DNA from: Mesaphorura yosii
Lineage: Eukaryota; Arthropoda; Collembola; Poduromorpha; Tullbergiidae
Reading direction: 5' to 3'
Length of the DNA stretch: 64,000 nt
Assembly (NCBI GenBank): GCA_009869945.1
Contig: WIXG01000249.1
Coordinates: forward strand, 53,509 to 117,508
Both the position numbers and the translations under genes were made by a program. The notes below the pieces were generated by a model that was not told the DNA's origin, did no database searches, and saw only the letters and a list, made by a program, of their open reading frames with translations. Of this stretch, positions 39,402 to 49,976 are shown piece after piece; positions within the stretch are counted from its first letter, which is position 1, and each line of letters starts with the position of its first letter.

Positions 39402-42367
39402 TTAATTTGAAGCATGTTTCAGCTTGAAAGCTTTCTTCCAAATTTCACAAAGGCAGACTGTCGAATGAAATCGATAAAAGATAGCCAGTGGCATAGAGAA
39501 GTCTATAAATAAAAAAGACAAAAATTACTAAAAGGCTGACGCCTGTGAAATTGAGTGGTCAAAGCATTTCTTTACCCGTAATGATTGTCCATGCCCAAAC
39601 ACCATAAAAGTGCAACTGGTGTGGGTGCGAGTCATTCTTGGATTTTTCCAGCGCATTGATTAACCACATTGCCAAATTGCACACCAGCAAGAACGTGACG
39701 ACTTCGCGGCCCGGCTTTCTTCGCATATGATCAGTCGTCACCACAACTCGCTTGGATGCGTCGAGAATGAAAAGAGTTTGTAGTACAATTTGTACGAGAC
39801 ACATTAAAGGAATTGTAAGGCTTAGTGGATCGAAATGCTGAATGGCGAGATGTTCACCAATTATGCAGAAAACGTTGAACAGAAACGAACCAGATTGTGC
39901 AACTATGAGAAGAATGTTGTCCAGCTCAAGATTCTTCCCTGCCTCGTATCGAAGTTGTCGCATCTGTGAACGTATGCGAATACAGTCTTAAAACTGAGTT
40001 ATAATACAGTCTCAGATTCTCACCAAACACATTCCAAGAAGTACAGCAAAAGTGCAAGAAGTGTACAGCATGAGTTCCGTAATATTAATCACCAGCGTGG
40101 CCAGTTCATGGTATTGATCATGTTTAATCAGCACAAAATTGAGAATAAGGCTCATGATAGTAAACACCAAAATGAAGATGCCTGTAAATAGCCCTTTGTT
40201 GGATCCCGCGCAGTCAACCTGAAGGAGTAACACATTATCCTTTAGAAGATTCGGAATATTAGCAATAGATTAGATCGATCGAATCGTTGAAAATACCGTG
40301 TAATGATGTGGTGATCTCGTATGAGCCAGGTTATGTCTCCTCATTTTACCGGTTTGTCCTTCAATTGACACAGACTCCACAGATCTTCGTTTGTACGAAA
40401 TTCGTTCGATGCGTCGCACCGCCATGTCCTTCCACATTACGAAACAAACAGCAGCGCAGATCAAAGAGTACTCAATTGTGCAAGGGAACAAAAATGGAGA
40501 CGCGTTGTCAACCAGAGAGCCCATGATGTTGTCACGGCGGCATTCGTACATGCTGTGAGGTCCTGTCAGACCACGTCTAACGCGCGTATGAAGAACATCA
40601 TTTGATAGGCCAACCAGTGTCGAGGAGTTGTAGTTGGACGCTTCTGTCGTTGTCTTAAAACCAATGGAGTAGCCACTTGTGGTGGAGGCTCCGGTGACAT
40701 TTTTCGGGTGGTAAAAGTGTACAATTTCATGCTTCGTTTCTTGCACAAGTACATTCAACCAGACAGCCAGATTCGTCCCAATCATGTGCATGAGTCCAAA
40801 CTGTTTGAGCAGGCTGACCTTCGAGATGGAAATTCGTGAATTGAGAAATATGAAATACATTTGCATGAATGTGAACACCATTCGCACAGCAGGTGTGAGT
40901 ACAACTGCTAGATTGTAACACTTCGACTCGTGTCTGAACTCAAAATATTGCCCAAATTCCAGTGCGCTGTAGATCACACTGCCGATTCCAAATGCTGAAA
41001 TCATAAATCCTCCGGTCAAGGCTGTTCAGCTGCCCTTTTCCGTAAATCCTTACCGACAGCTCCTATTCGCAAGTAGAAACTTCCAAAATTTGTGCCCGTA
41101 GAAGCGGGCGGCTCTGAACGTTTCTTTGACAAGGGTTTGGTTTCCACCTTTTCGATATCTTTGCACAATGTGCAAAATCTGGACGCTGAAGGAACGACTC
41201 CATTTTCTCTGTGAATGCAGACCTTTCCTGGAGAGTGTACCATGATTTCTTTACGCTGGTTACGCCCGTGCTTCGGAACTGTTGTGTGTCCATAAACAGT
41301 TCGTTCATCGTCAGAAGACTCGTAGTCGGTTGAAGTGGAAATCTGCCTGTTTCGAGCTAGTTGAGCCACGTCTGGCGTGTGCTGATTATTCTCATCTTTC
41401 AATTCAAAGTTATCAGTTAGAGCATGTTCTCATTCCATTCACGATTAATCTACAACAAACGCTGACCATTCTTTGTAGTGTCTGTAATCTCATCAGCTTG
41501 TCCGGGTTTTCTTCGCAGATTCTTGAATTTTAGCATTTGTCCAAACGAGCAAGCCATAAAGAAAATACTCCCAAAGTACAGATACAGGTAGAAACCCTGC
41601 GTCGAAGTCATTAGGGAATTCAGTAATTAAGCTCATTACGACAGTAAAATTATTCTGGTGACAGTGTTTGAGTTTCAAACCCGGTGATGTTACGTTTGCA
41701 TGCAGTACTAATTGCAATTACGTGACCGTCACAAACGTCGCAATGTGAACGTGAACTTACATCGTAGTACGAAGGAGGGATGTACGTCGAGATTACCTCC
41801 GACATTGGGAATGCGATTCCCAGCACAACAATTAGTTTTGCGTAGAGCGCGGAAACTATGTTTCCAACGCTGGCACTAAAAACGTCCCAGACCCCTAATT
41901 AGTAATGAAACATGCTAGCTCGACAGACTGTAGACAGACAGCCAGATAGAATGCTTCGCGTGTCTCGCTTACTTGCCCTGTTGCCTCCAAAGTTCGGGAT
42001 CATGCACTCGAATCTTTTCCTGCTGCATCTGAATAATTGTAGGGGTTCTGTTTCCAGTTGGAAAAAGATCACCTTCCCCGGCGTTGTTAACTTTGTCTTC
42101 ATCTTCTTCATCAAATTGTACACCAGCTTGTTGTTCCGCCGCAAAGCGGGCCGCTCCGGGGAACAATGGTCCACCTCCAGCCCATCTATCACGACACGAA
42201 GTTGGAGTCATTTGATCATTAATTAATGTGGGGCACGTGGCAGACAATCCGACTTACCCAGGCAGCGATCCGGATCTTAAACGATTTAGAATTCGAACTG
42301 CGGAGTTTCGCCTTCCTTGATTAATCATCGTAACGATCTGGTCGGACCACCTGTTTCTGGTCGACAT
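39402..42367 (-). CDS. Otop: Otopetrin proton channel
   Basis: Nine exons on the minus strand (42367-42258, 42185-41973, 41875-41761, 41596-41467, 41395-41054, 41021-40297, 40218-40024, 39963-39576, 39502-39402) join in phase to 772 residues. Otopetrins are dimeric proton-selective channels with twelve helices; in flies they mediate acid taste. Diagnostic pieces are a first helix with LYAKLIVVLGIAFPMSEVI, then GFYLYLYFGSIFFMACSFG, the repeated otopetrin-type segments GTNLAVWLNVLVQETKHEI and CNLAMWLINALEKSK, and a C-terminal PLAIFYRFHSTVCLCEIW. The N-terminus is a hydrophilic cytosolic region of about 110 residues, and the exon at 41395 adds a long charged loop with Ser/Asp and Cys residues between helices. 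The fourth intron has a weak donor (GTCAGC at 41,466, or GTTTGT just after, same phase), so the protein there is uncertain by one or two residues. Confidence 0.94.
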
Positions 42368-43375
42368 CTTAAAACACAGTCACCGCTTATACTGCACTGG
42401 AGCGAAAGGAAGAGGCAATGCCGCTCCACGAATAAATTGTCAGTTCAGAGAAGCTTGTCCATAAGAACCCAGTCCATTTGATACAAGCAATTTTTTTTCC
42501 TTTCAATTACAATAATTCTTTTAGCTTCTTTATCTCATGCTGCATAGAAATCGAGTGCACTCACACACACAACATTTAATTTTCGCAAATCCTTCCTGCA
42601 AAAACTGCAGATTTGCAATCTTGAAGTTATTTTGAGATTTTCGAAATGTAATCCGGCTTATTTACCAATCAGTCAACGTACAATTTATTGAGAAGCTGCA
42701 ATAAATCCACAACTAGTTAAGCTAAGCTGCTTCAGTCTCCAAGACTGGTTGATGATTGCTGTATGTGGTGAATTAATGAAGATCCAGGAGCTAGAACAAA
42801 GAAAGAGTTCAAACGTGTACTATGCCGAGCCCGAATACAAAAGGCAGGATGCAATTGTCAATTAGAATTAGTAGCTTCCAAGCGCAAACGTCGTCGTGTA
42901 CCTCATTAGCGATACGGTTGCTTTCAGATGGACGATTTTAGGCATGAAGACCCATAGAAGAGGAAACAACTTATGAATCTAGTCGAATTGTTACTCATCC
43001 ACGCGTCGAGATTTCATCGCAAGAATTAAAGATTATCGGAATGTGAGCTTAATGCTAATTTGCTAATCACTTAATCTGACATAAGTGCGTTTTCAACATT
43101 GGCTTTGGGATCCATTGAACTCCGCACTTCTCAAGCTTCTTACATCAACAAGCTTGCATCATAGTTAAGACAGCAAACCAAACGAACCAAATGGAGCCTA
43201 GGGCGTAGCAGAATCATGCTGCAAAGTTATCACAGGTCACATTAGTTAGCAACAACTGATTAAATGATAGACGATTGGCTAGAAAGAACGCTTTATTGCT
43301 TGTATTAAAAATATGGTTAGAAGGGTACAAAAATATAGTTAAACTGACAACAATGAAACGATGTACTCTTTAAAT
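42368..43375. other. Intergenic region between otopetrin and cuticle protein gene
   Basis: About 1 kb holding the otopetrin promoter side and the cuticle gene 3' UTR. No further coding sequence was seen. Confidence 0.5.
43292..43297 (-). terminator. Poly(A) signal of the cuticle protein gene
   Basis: AATAAA on the minus strand (TTTATT as written) about 80 bases after the cuticle protein stop codon. Confidence 0.55.
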
Positions 43376-44512
43376 CTAATATCGTTGAGATTGCAGCTCA
43401 CTAAAGCCTCCACCGGGGCTCACTTGTTGTGCTTTACCCGGGTTGAAATCAATCGTAAACTGACCACCATTTCCTAAGTCAAAATTGCCGGCGTATGGTC
43501 CCGCAGGCCCAGCTTGCTGGTACGGGTTGTGGGCGGAAAAGCTGCTGCTGGAACCTCGTGGACTATGCGAAGCAACATTGCTGGAATACTGTGGCTGTTG
43601 TGATCCGAAGTTGGATGGTCCGAAATCTTGGAAGCCTCTGAATCTTCCGCCTGAGGAAGGACTGGCGCCGGTCGAGTACTGGACGCCATTGCCACCGTGT
43701 TGACTGTAGTGACCAAGGTTTGATTGCGAGTTGTACGATGGGCCAGCTGGCCGTGGGTAGGCTTGATGAATTGGCTGCGGGGCAGAAGCAGGTGCTGGCG
43801 CGGGAGCGTAGTGAGCCCGTGGCACTGGTGCTGCTGGTCTGTGTTGAGAGCTTGAACCTCTTCCGTTTGCGCCATTCGTATTAATACTGGTGAGGTAGTC
43901 CTCATCCTGGTCCGAATGAGCTGGCACCTGAGGTTGTCTGGGCAAGTGGTCGCCCTCAGCCTGGAAACCGTTTTTTCCAGCAGTATATTTGACGGTTATC
44001 ATTTTCCCATCAGCGCCGGGATAAGAGTAAAATCCGCGGCGAGTTCCATCAGGGTCCACCGTCTCACCCTGCTGCAACCCGTTGTCAGCAGCATAACTGA
44101 AGTTGATTGTGCCGTCATGATTCAGTTGACGGTTATCCTGCAGGATTTGAGCGTAGACTGGTTTCTCAGACAGGTGTGATGGCGAGTAGGACTTGTACGC
44201 TGGCTGATGGTGCACGGGCTGAGGTTGATGATACTGTTGAGGCTGCGTGTACTGCGTGTGGCTTGGCTGACTAGGGTAGCTTCCATCGTCGTGATGTCCA
44301 CCAGAATTGGAATTATGTCCAAAGGACTGACTAGTTGCTTGACGAGGAGACTTGGCTGATTTGGAACTTGGCTTCTGTGCGAACGCGACAGCGATCAGGC
44401 AAGGCACGAGCTACATAAGATGGAAGCAAATCAAATTATTTGACCATCCAAAATTTAATCCTCGTGACTGAATCTGAGAATTACGTACCCACAATATCCG
44501 GAAAAGTGCCAT
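43376..44512 (-). CDS. Cuticle protein with Rebers-Riddiford chitin-binding domain
   Basis: Two exons (44512-44489, only eight codons, and 44410-43376) encode 352 residues. The signal peptide is split by the intron, the classic layout of arthropod cuticle genes; it reads MALFRILW then LVPCLIAVAFA, with cleavage expected before QKPSS. After a His/Gln/Tyr/Ser-rich spacer comes the chitin-binding domain (chitin_bind_4): QLNHDGTINFSYAADNGLQ, then GFYSYPGADGKMITVKYTA and NGFQAEGDHLP, closest to the RR-1 pattern. The remaining 190 or so residues are Gly/Ser/Pro/Tyr/Gln-rich with Ala-Pro repeats (APAPAPASAP), typical of structural, possibly sclerotised matrix. The protein is secreted into the exoskeleton, where aromatic residues of the domain stack on chitin. 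The stop is TAA; a poly(A) signal follows at 43297. Confidence 0.94.
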
Positions 44513-44573
44513 GTTGAATCTGTGAAATAAAATCTGCTTAGCACGAGCACTGACAGAGCGATTTCATAATATT

Positions 44574-44608
44574 GAAGTGCAAATGATCGCAACATTCCCC
44601 TTTTTATA
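44574..44608 (-). promoter_or_regulatory. Candidate TATA promoter of the cuticle protein gene
   Basis: On the minus strand TTTATAAAAA (around 44610-44601) lies about 30-34 bases before TTCAAT (near 44574), a spacing typical of a TATA box and transcription start. The ATG follows about 60 bases later. Strongly pulsed cuticle genes commonly use TATA promoters. Confidence 0.4.
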
Positions 44609-45909
44609 AAGAATCGGCCAATTTGCGAAGAATTCAGTGGAGCAATAAATTAACGATTTTTCTCAAATAAGTGAGCTCTAGTTAAACCCAAACCAAGATA
44701 CGACTACGACTACGGCTGAAATTAATAATGCAGTGAATCGAGTACATTGTTTCAACTTCGAAGCTTCAGCTCAGCTCGACTGGTAGCTTGTGCTGTAGTT
44801 GCCCTGTTTTCCTTAATGTTAATGCAATTCACAGGTTTAATGTTTTGTTTTACGTATTGTTGCATAACACTCGCGGACGCGCATCGTGCATTTTGGTATT
44901 TTGGTACTCAGATTTATGAGAGGAGCCGTAATTCATAGAGTAAATTTAGCTTCACTTTAAAACAGCCTTGAGAAACAACTAAATTAGAGTCTCGACTGCC
45001 AAAAAAAATCAGAGAAAGTTTTCGCAGATGACGATGGTCAGGCAGTGCAAAACGCAGCGGCTGTTTCTCGAGGTGATTAAACCATCAAACCAAAGCATGA
45101 TTTGCAGAAAGATTAGGGCCATAAATAAATACGCGTATTACGTGATTCTTGATTCCTGTGCCGCCGTGGTTTGTGGATTTGGCTTTAGTTTCACGATTTA
45201 GCCTTAGCCACCACCGCAGCGTTCATTTCACGCGCTTGCAATTTCGAAGGCGAGACGGGTGTGCGTTCTGCTTTGTGATGGCGTATGGGAAGTCTTACGC
45301 AGTTACGTATTTACGGGCAAATTCGTATCGAAATCGAAAGTGATCATGTAATAACTCTAGAATTAGAAATGCATTCGATTTGGCAGGAGGTAACATGAGA
45401 CTGACACTGACGCTTTAAGCCGCAGCACAGCGCAGATAAAACCACAAAACATTACACGATAGACTCATTTTATGGCACACAGCTGCAGCAAGTGGCATCA
45501 TAATCAGAGTCAGAACGATCGATCAAGTTTTCTTCGCTCTAATTTACTGTACTTGATTTGCAGCAATGTTCACAGACAGACATGCATTCTGCTTCAAGGT
45601 CCAATGCACATCATGACTACGACATGACTAGGCAAATACTTGATACAAATAAAGCAAGGCCAAACAGTGTGCAACCAATTAAACATGGCTTTATTAATCA
45701 AAATTACAATTTCGTAAGGCTTGCAACGAAGAAATGAGAATGCTCTGATTACGGACTACTATGGACAGAATCATTCTGCTATTGCTCATTCGTGACCCTT
45801 GATCGACGGAAACTTTAAAGCCGAAATTCACTGACAATAACTTTAGTACCGGTAGAGTGCGTCAAAGTTTTACACTGTTGTGTTGCGTTGCTGCACTCAA
45901 AACAGGTAC

Positions 45910-45944
45910 CGCTTGCAGCTCTTCGCTTGCAGCTCTTCGCTTGC
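45910..45944. repeat. 14-bp tandem repeat, 2.5 copies
   Basis: The unit CGCTTGCAGCTCTT occurs twice perfectly (45910-45923, 45924-45937) followed by half a third copy. Confidence 0.85.
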
Positions 45945-46651
45945 TAAATATTAATAGAAAGTCAAGTAGAGCCGCAATAATATTGGCATGGCATATTGAT
46001 GCATGCATTGTCAGGCAGAACACAGGACACATGCCAATGGTACGTATGTGCCCTCAGGTAGTGGTAGAGTTGGGAATTGCAAGCATAATTAAGGTGCACT
46101 TAATTGAATTGCATTATGCATAATGCACTCATTGTGTTCTTGCATTGTTATTGCTATTATGTAACAGAGCAGTCAACAACACTCGCCCGAGTCCACGAGT
46201 CTCAAATTCATGCGGAAGCATCGCATTTCGCAAATTGCACTTAATTAAAGCGAATTCAAGCAGCAACGCTATATGTGTAATGGCGCATGTACCATTTACA
46301 CGGATGGCTGGATGGAATAATTAGCTCATGAACTAAGAATTCTTGCAGGATATTAGGATCGGACTAAATCGCGCTTGCAACGGCAATCGCATGTGTCTCA
46401 AAATTCTCCTGTTGGCTTTTTCAAGAAAGGAACGCAATGATCAACGGAATGCGACTGAGCGATACACAAGTTTCACTTAACATGACTTTTATGAAGTAGT
46501 TGCATTTGGCGTTCGCTACTCGATTGTAATCTTGAGTTGAATGTTTTCCATTCTAGCTTCGCCTACAGATTTGTTTTTGTTCGCTTTCTGCAATTGGCAA
46601 TTAATTACGACGTGTAAATTCTCCCACAGTGAGGTCTATGAACCGCCAACA

Positions 46652-46700
46652 CAATTATCTCGGGCATCTTAGTATCTGCCCAAATTATCTTGAGCATCTT
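46652..46700. repeat. Imperfect 30-bp direct repeat
   Basis: CAATTATCTCGGGCATCTT (46652-46670) recurs as AAATTATCTTGAGCATCTT (46682-46700), offset by 30 bases. Confidence 0.6.
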
Positions 46701-47052
46701 GAAAGAATTGTAACACTCGCCAAATATTAAGAAGGTCTATAATTTCTGCGCTGCCATTTGCACTTTCCACTACAGAAGCGAGATGCCAAATGTACGTAGT
46801 GCAGGACGTAATGTGGATTTTCAGGTTCACCAATTTGAAAATATTCTTGTGTGAATCCGATCTTACTGTAATAATTTATTATTTAACTACTGCTAATTGG
46901 ATTTCGTTTGCAAGTTCAAATAGTATAGCAGAGACTACACGACGGGGACCGGGATTACATAATGGCAAATGGCACTTGAAATCTGACAAAACAGAAGATC
47001 CTGTGCATAGGATGCCGGATATTATTGTCGCCAATACCGTCTGGCCCGCTGA

Positions 47053-47532
47053 ATGCAAAATGCGAGTCATGTTAAGTGCAATGGCGAATTCGGCACCACT
47101 GTGGCTTCCGCTGGATCGAGGCTGAAGGGGGCGAGGAATCATTTCCAGTATCGTCATTGTCATCGTGCGCAGTCGGGTCTTATTTGTATCGCGAGGCGAT
47201 ACTGCCACTTCACACCTCGACTCAAGAACGGCTGGGTGATCCCTGAGTCTAGAATTCAAATTGGAGAGGGTCATCCAGCTGTAATGCATTGCAAGTTTGT
47301 AGTCAATCCGGAATCCCTGGTCCAGTCAATCATCTTCCGTCGACAGGAGGTACTTCAAAGGACTTCACACGTTTCTAAAATCTTGCTCGAGTCGAAAAAG
47401 AATACTAGATTTGGTCCGAGAATTAGAGTAAGCTTTCAGAATTCTCATTTCGTGCAGGCTCTCAAAGAACTTACGCTTAAAACTAATTGTGGCCTACCTG
47501 TATTGTACTTTTCCAGAATGCCGGATGGATGA
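47053..47532 (+). pseudogene. Possible Ig-domain exon or fragment (Beaten-path-like)
   Basis: A 159-codon open frame. Its second half reads like the first Ig domain of the Beat/Side type: RIQIGEGHPAVMHCKF (Gly-Glu then a strand with Cys), then SLVQSIIFRRQEVLQR where that family has a strand leading to a Lys/Tyr-rich loop, then VQALKELTLKTNC where such domains have an LK-x-V-T-L-x-T-S-G strand before the second Cys. The pattern breaks after TNCG, and no signal peptide, flanking exon or clean acceptor was found. It may be one exon of an unidentified gene, a decayed fragment, or chance. The resemblance is from reading only. Confidence 0.22.
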
Positions 47533-47656
47533 AGACTTCAGGTTTTGGATTTTTTGCACTACAGGATGGATGGATTTTCCATACAATGAATTTGCTCGTC
47601 TACCTTCTTCATTGTTCAATTGTTTTTTTATTGATTAATTAAATGATTGTCAAAAG

Positions 47657-47662
47657 TTTATT
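47657..47662 (-). terminator. Poly(A) signal of chemoreceptor 2
   Basis: AATAAA on the minus strand (TTTATT as written) about 125 bases after the chemoreceptor 2 stop codon. Confidence 0.45.
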
Positions 47663-47784
47663 GTCCTAAGTAGGTTTATGATTTGATGAGCGAAGTATTA
47701 ATTGCCTTGTGTGTCTATTGCCTTTTGCCTATAATAATTGAGTTTTTCTTGTATTATCGAAGTGTGTTGGTCTCATCCTGTGAT

Positions 47785-49683
47785 TTAGTTCGGTCTCAGC
47801 TCCACCATGATGATTGCAAACGTAAGCATGAGTGAGATCCACTGTGGAAGATAAGGATAAGATATAATTGGAAGTACAATGACCATGATTTTGCAGCAAA
47901 AAATTGTTTCGCCTTACAGCTCCCAGGAATTCCGTTGTAATGACAAAGAATCCGCCCGCACTGATTCCGATATTCTTTCCATACTGAACTGCCATCATTT
48001 CTGGAATGCCAAATGCTTTCGGCTGGCTCGTTTTAACTTTGTAGTAATTCCGGCGCGAGCTCAACCAATCTTCTAAATACTGGGCCTGATTGAAAGTTAG
48101 AGTTTCGCAACAACTTGTGGCTGGCGTAACTTATGCGGCTTACCTTTTTGTTCACCTTGGCCGCAATTCCAACAAAAATTAAAAGCACCGCAAAGTAGAT
48201 GAAGATTTTCAGAAACAACCATATTGATTGCGGGCTTAACATTTTTAGGAAGTAGGTGATGAAGAATGGGAGAGAGCCAAGAGTCAGGGCAAATGTGAGC
48301 AACCCGATTGCCAGGTTCATTTCCTTTACAACATGACGAATTTGGTCAAAATCCTCCAGAATGGTATTCATGTTAATTGTCGTGATGGGAAGATCGTCGT
48401 CGTGGTGCTTGATTACGCGTGTCATGTAAAACGTTGGGCTCGCCAAATTCGAGCAAAATGTCTGTAGAAAGTTGAAGAGGGCGATGGCGGAGAATATGAG
48501 GAGCATATCCCCGGAGCACATGACCAGATTCTCTCCGAAGCAGGACACTGCATGAACGAGTATGAAGACAAGGTTCAGCAGTCGACGGGCTTGTGGTTCA
48601 GGCGCTACAGACACTCGTGTTAGTGGCGCAACCGAGGAACTGATGAGAGCATCAGTCGTGGAGCCCAGCTGCTGTACAGTAGCCGTCGCTATTGTATTAA
48701 TCGAACTATCCGTTGTCGTTTCATTCAAGAAAGCGTCAGTGTCCATTGAAGCCGTTTTATTCTGGGGTGGGAAGAACATGAGAGACCTGCCTTCGTCTCG
48801 CATGGTTTGTATCATGACATTTAGATCATCTTCACTGTTTTCAAGATAAATCGCTAGAGTGGTCAGGTATGAGAATGTGCAGTAGAATCCCCACATGAAG
48901 ATCCAGATCGTGATCTGCCCAAATAACATTCATATGTGATTAAACTTGCCAGACATTAGCATGTTATTCAGACGAATTTCGGAATTTCCTACTTGATATC
49001 GCTGGAAGAAACTGGATCTTCTAATCGCAGCATTTGCTCCTGGTGTAAAATAGGGGCCTTCATTCAGTTTTCGCCGTCCAAATCTCTTCTTTTGTCTCTC
49101 CTGCACCTTATAGAAAAGATTTAGGATCCGAAGGAACTCTTCACTCCGGAACCAGAACGTAATCACAATTGCGCAGTAGTAAAAGAGGAGGGAGAGCTGC
49201 TCAGCAGCGTCAAAATATTCGATGGGATTTCGATCTGTACCGACGACGGGAACAAACACCTTCAAGTCTCGAACGCCTTGAATTCTGGTCAGAGCACCAA
49301 AAAGAATTAAAGTTGCGCAGCAAGCCTGCGTAGAACAAACTGGCGTTAACAATAAATGTTTTGATATGCACTTGGATACTTACCACTTGGATAAAGTTTC
49401 TGTGGACTTGAAACTGGCGTGTTGAGGAATTGAATTTAAACTGAAAGGGACACACCACAACGTAGAATGTTACGCGTAGATACTTTCGAATCAGGCGAAG
49501 TGGTATTGGGGATGAAGTTGAGCCGGACACGGTTCTTAGGTTCGGAGTGGAGTGAGCATTCTTAACTGGTGCAGGTGCTCGGACCCTGGACATCGGCTGC
49601 TGTGATAGATTGCAAATTCCGGCTTTTGAAAGGTCACCGTTTTGTATGATTTCATTTCTCAGAGGGTAATACGTGCCTTCCAT
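47785..49683 (-). CDS. Seven-helix chemoreceptor, gustatory-receptor type (chemoreceptor 2)
   Basis: Five exons (49683-49384, 49325-48993, 48914-48144, 48085-47918, 47841-47785), all split between codons, give 542 residues. Hydrophobic segments include LSLLFYYCAIVITFWF, ITIWIFMWGFYCTFSYLTTL, LVFILVHAVSCFGENLVMC, GDMLLIFSAIALFNFL, AIGLLTFALTLGSLPFFIT, LFLKIFIYFAVLLIFVGIAA, GISAGGFFVITTEF and the last WISLMLTFAIIMVEL. The final short exon holding the last helix is the usual arrangement of arthropod gustatory receptors, and LTFAIIMVEL sits where the Thr-Tyr...Gln-Phe motif belongs. The protein is longer than normal because of a polar N-terminal extension (about 75 residues) and an insert of roughly 80 Thr/Ser-rich residues with N-glycosylation sites between helices. 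The start could instead be an in-frame upstream ATG (49845 at most). Function as a taste-type receptor is inferred from fold; ligand unknown. Confidence 0.78.
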
Positions 49684-49976
49684 TTTGAAGATCATGAATG
49701 TGACTAATCGGACCAAGTTTGCGGATTGAACTTTGAAGAATTGGGTAAAATATGAACACGATGTACAAGTAAATAATGTTTCAAAATATGTTAGGGAATT
49801 CATAATTTTATTAACCACAAAGTAAATGCTCAGGTTTAGCAACAATTTTGCAGGGAGACAGACATCACAAAATGTACAGATGTTTTAGGCAAGGACGCGC
49901 GGTGGTTATTTATAAAGTAAAGTACAAGCGATTGGAAATATTCATTGATCATTCATGCCTGACGATTACCAATCCA

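Larger units (their letters stand above)
44513..47784. other. Region between the cuticle gene and chemoreceptor 2
   Basis: About 3.3 kb. It carries short tandem repeats (45910-45944, 46652-46700) and one coding-like stretch with an Ig flavour on the plus strand (47053-47532). The rest is AT-rich and featureless to my reading. Confidence 0.5.

Noticed and set aside
44747-44938. Hydrophobic 63-codon plus-strand frame upstream of the cuticle gene
   Set aside because: It has no homology, and short hydrophobic frames are common in T-rich DNA. It is probably part of the intergenic region.
46879-47289. 136-codon minus-strand frame
   Set aside because: It overlaps the Ig-like plus-strand frame, has no recognisable domain and is probably its antisense shadow.
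48930-49352. Reading chemoreceptor 2 exon 2 through to the stop at 48,930
   Set aside because: The part after 48,993 is better explained as a 78-base intron (GTAGGA to TTTGGGCAG), which keeps phase and gives a continuous helix in the next exon.
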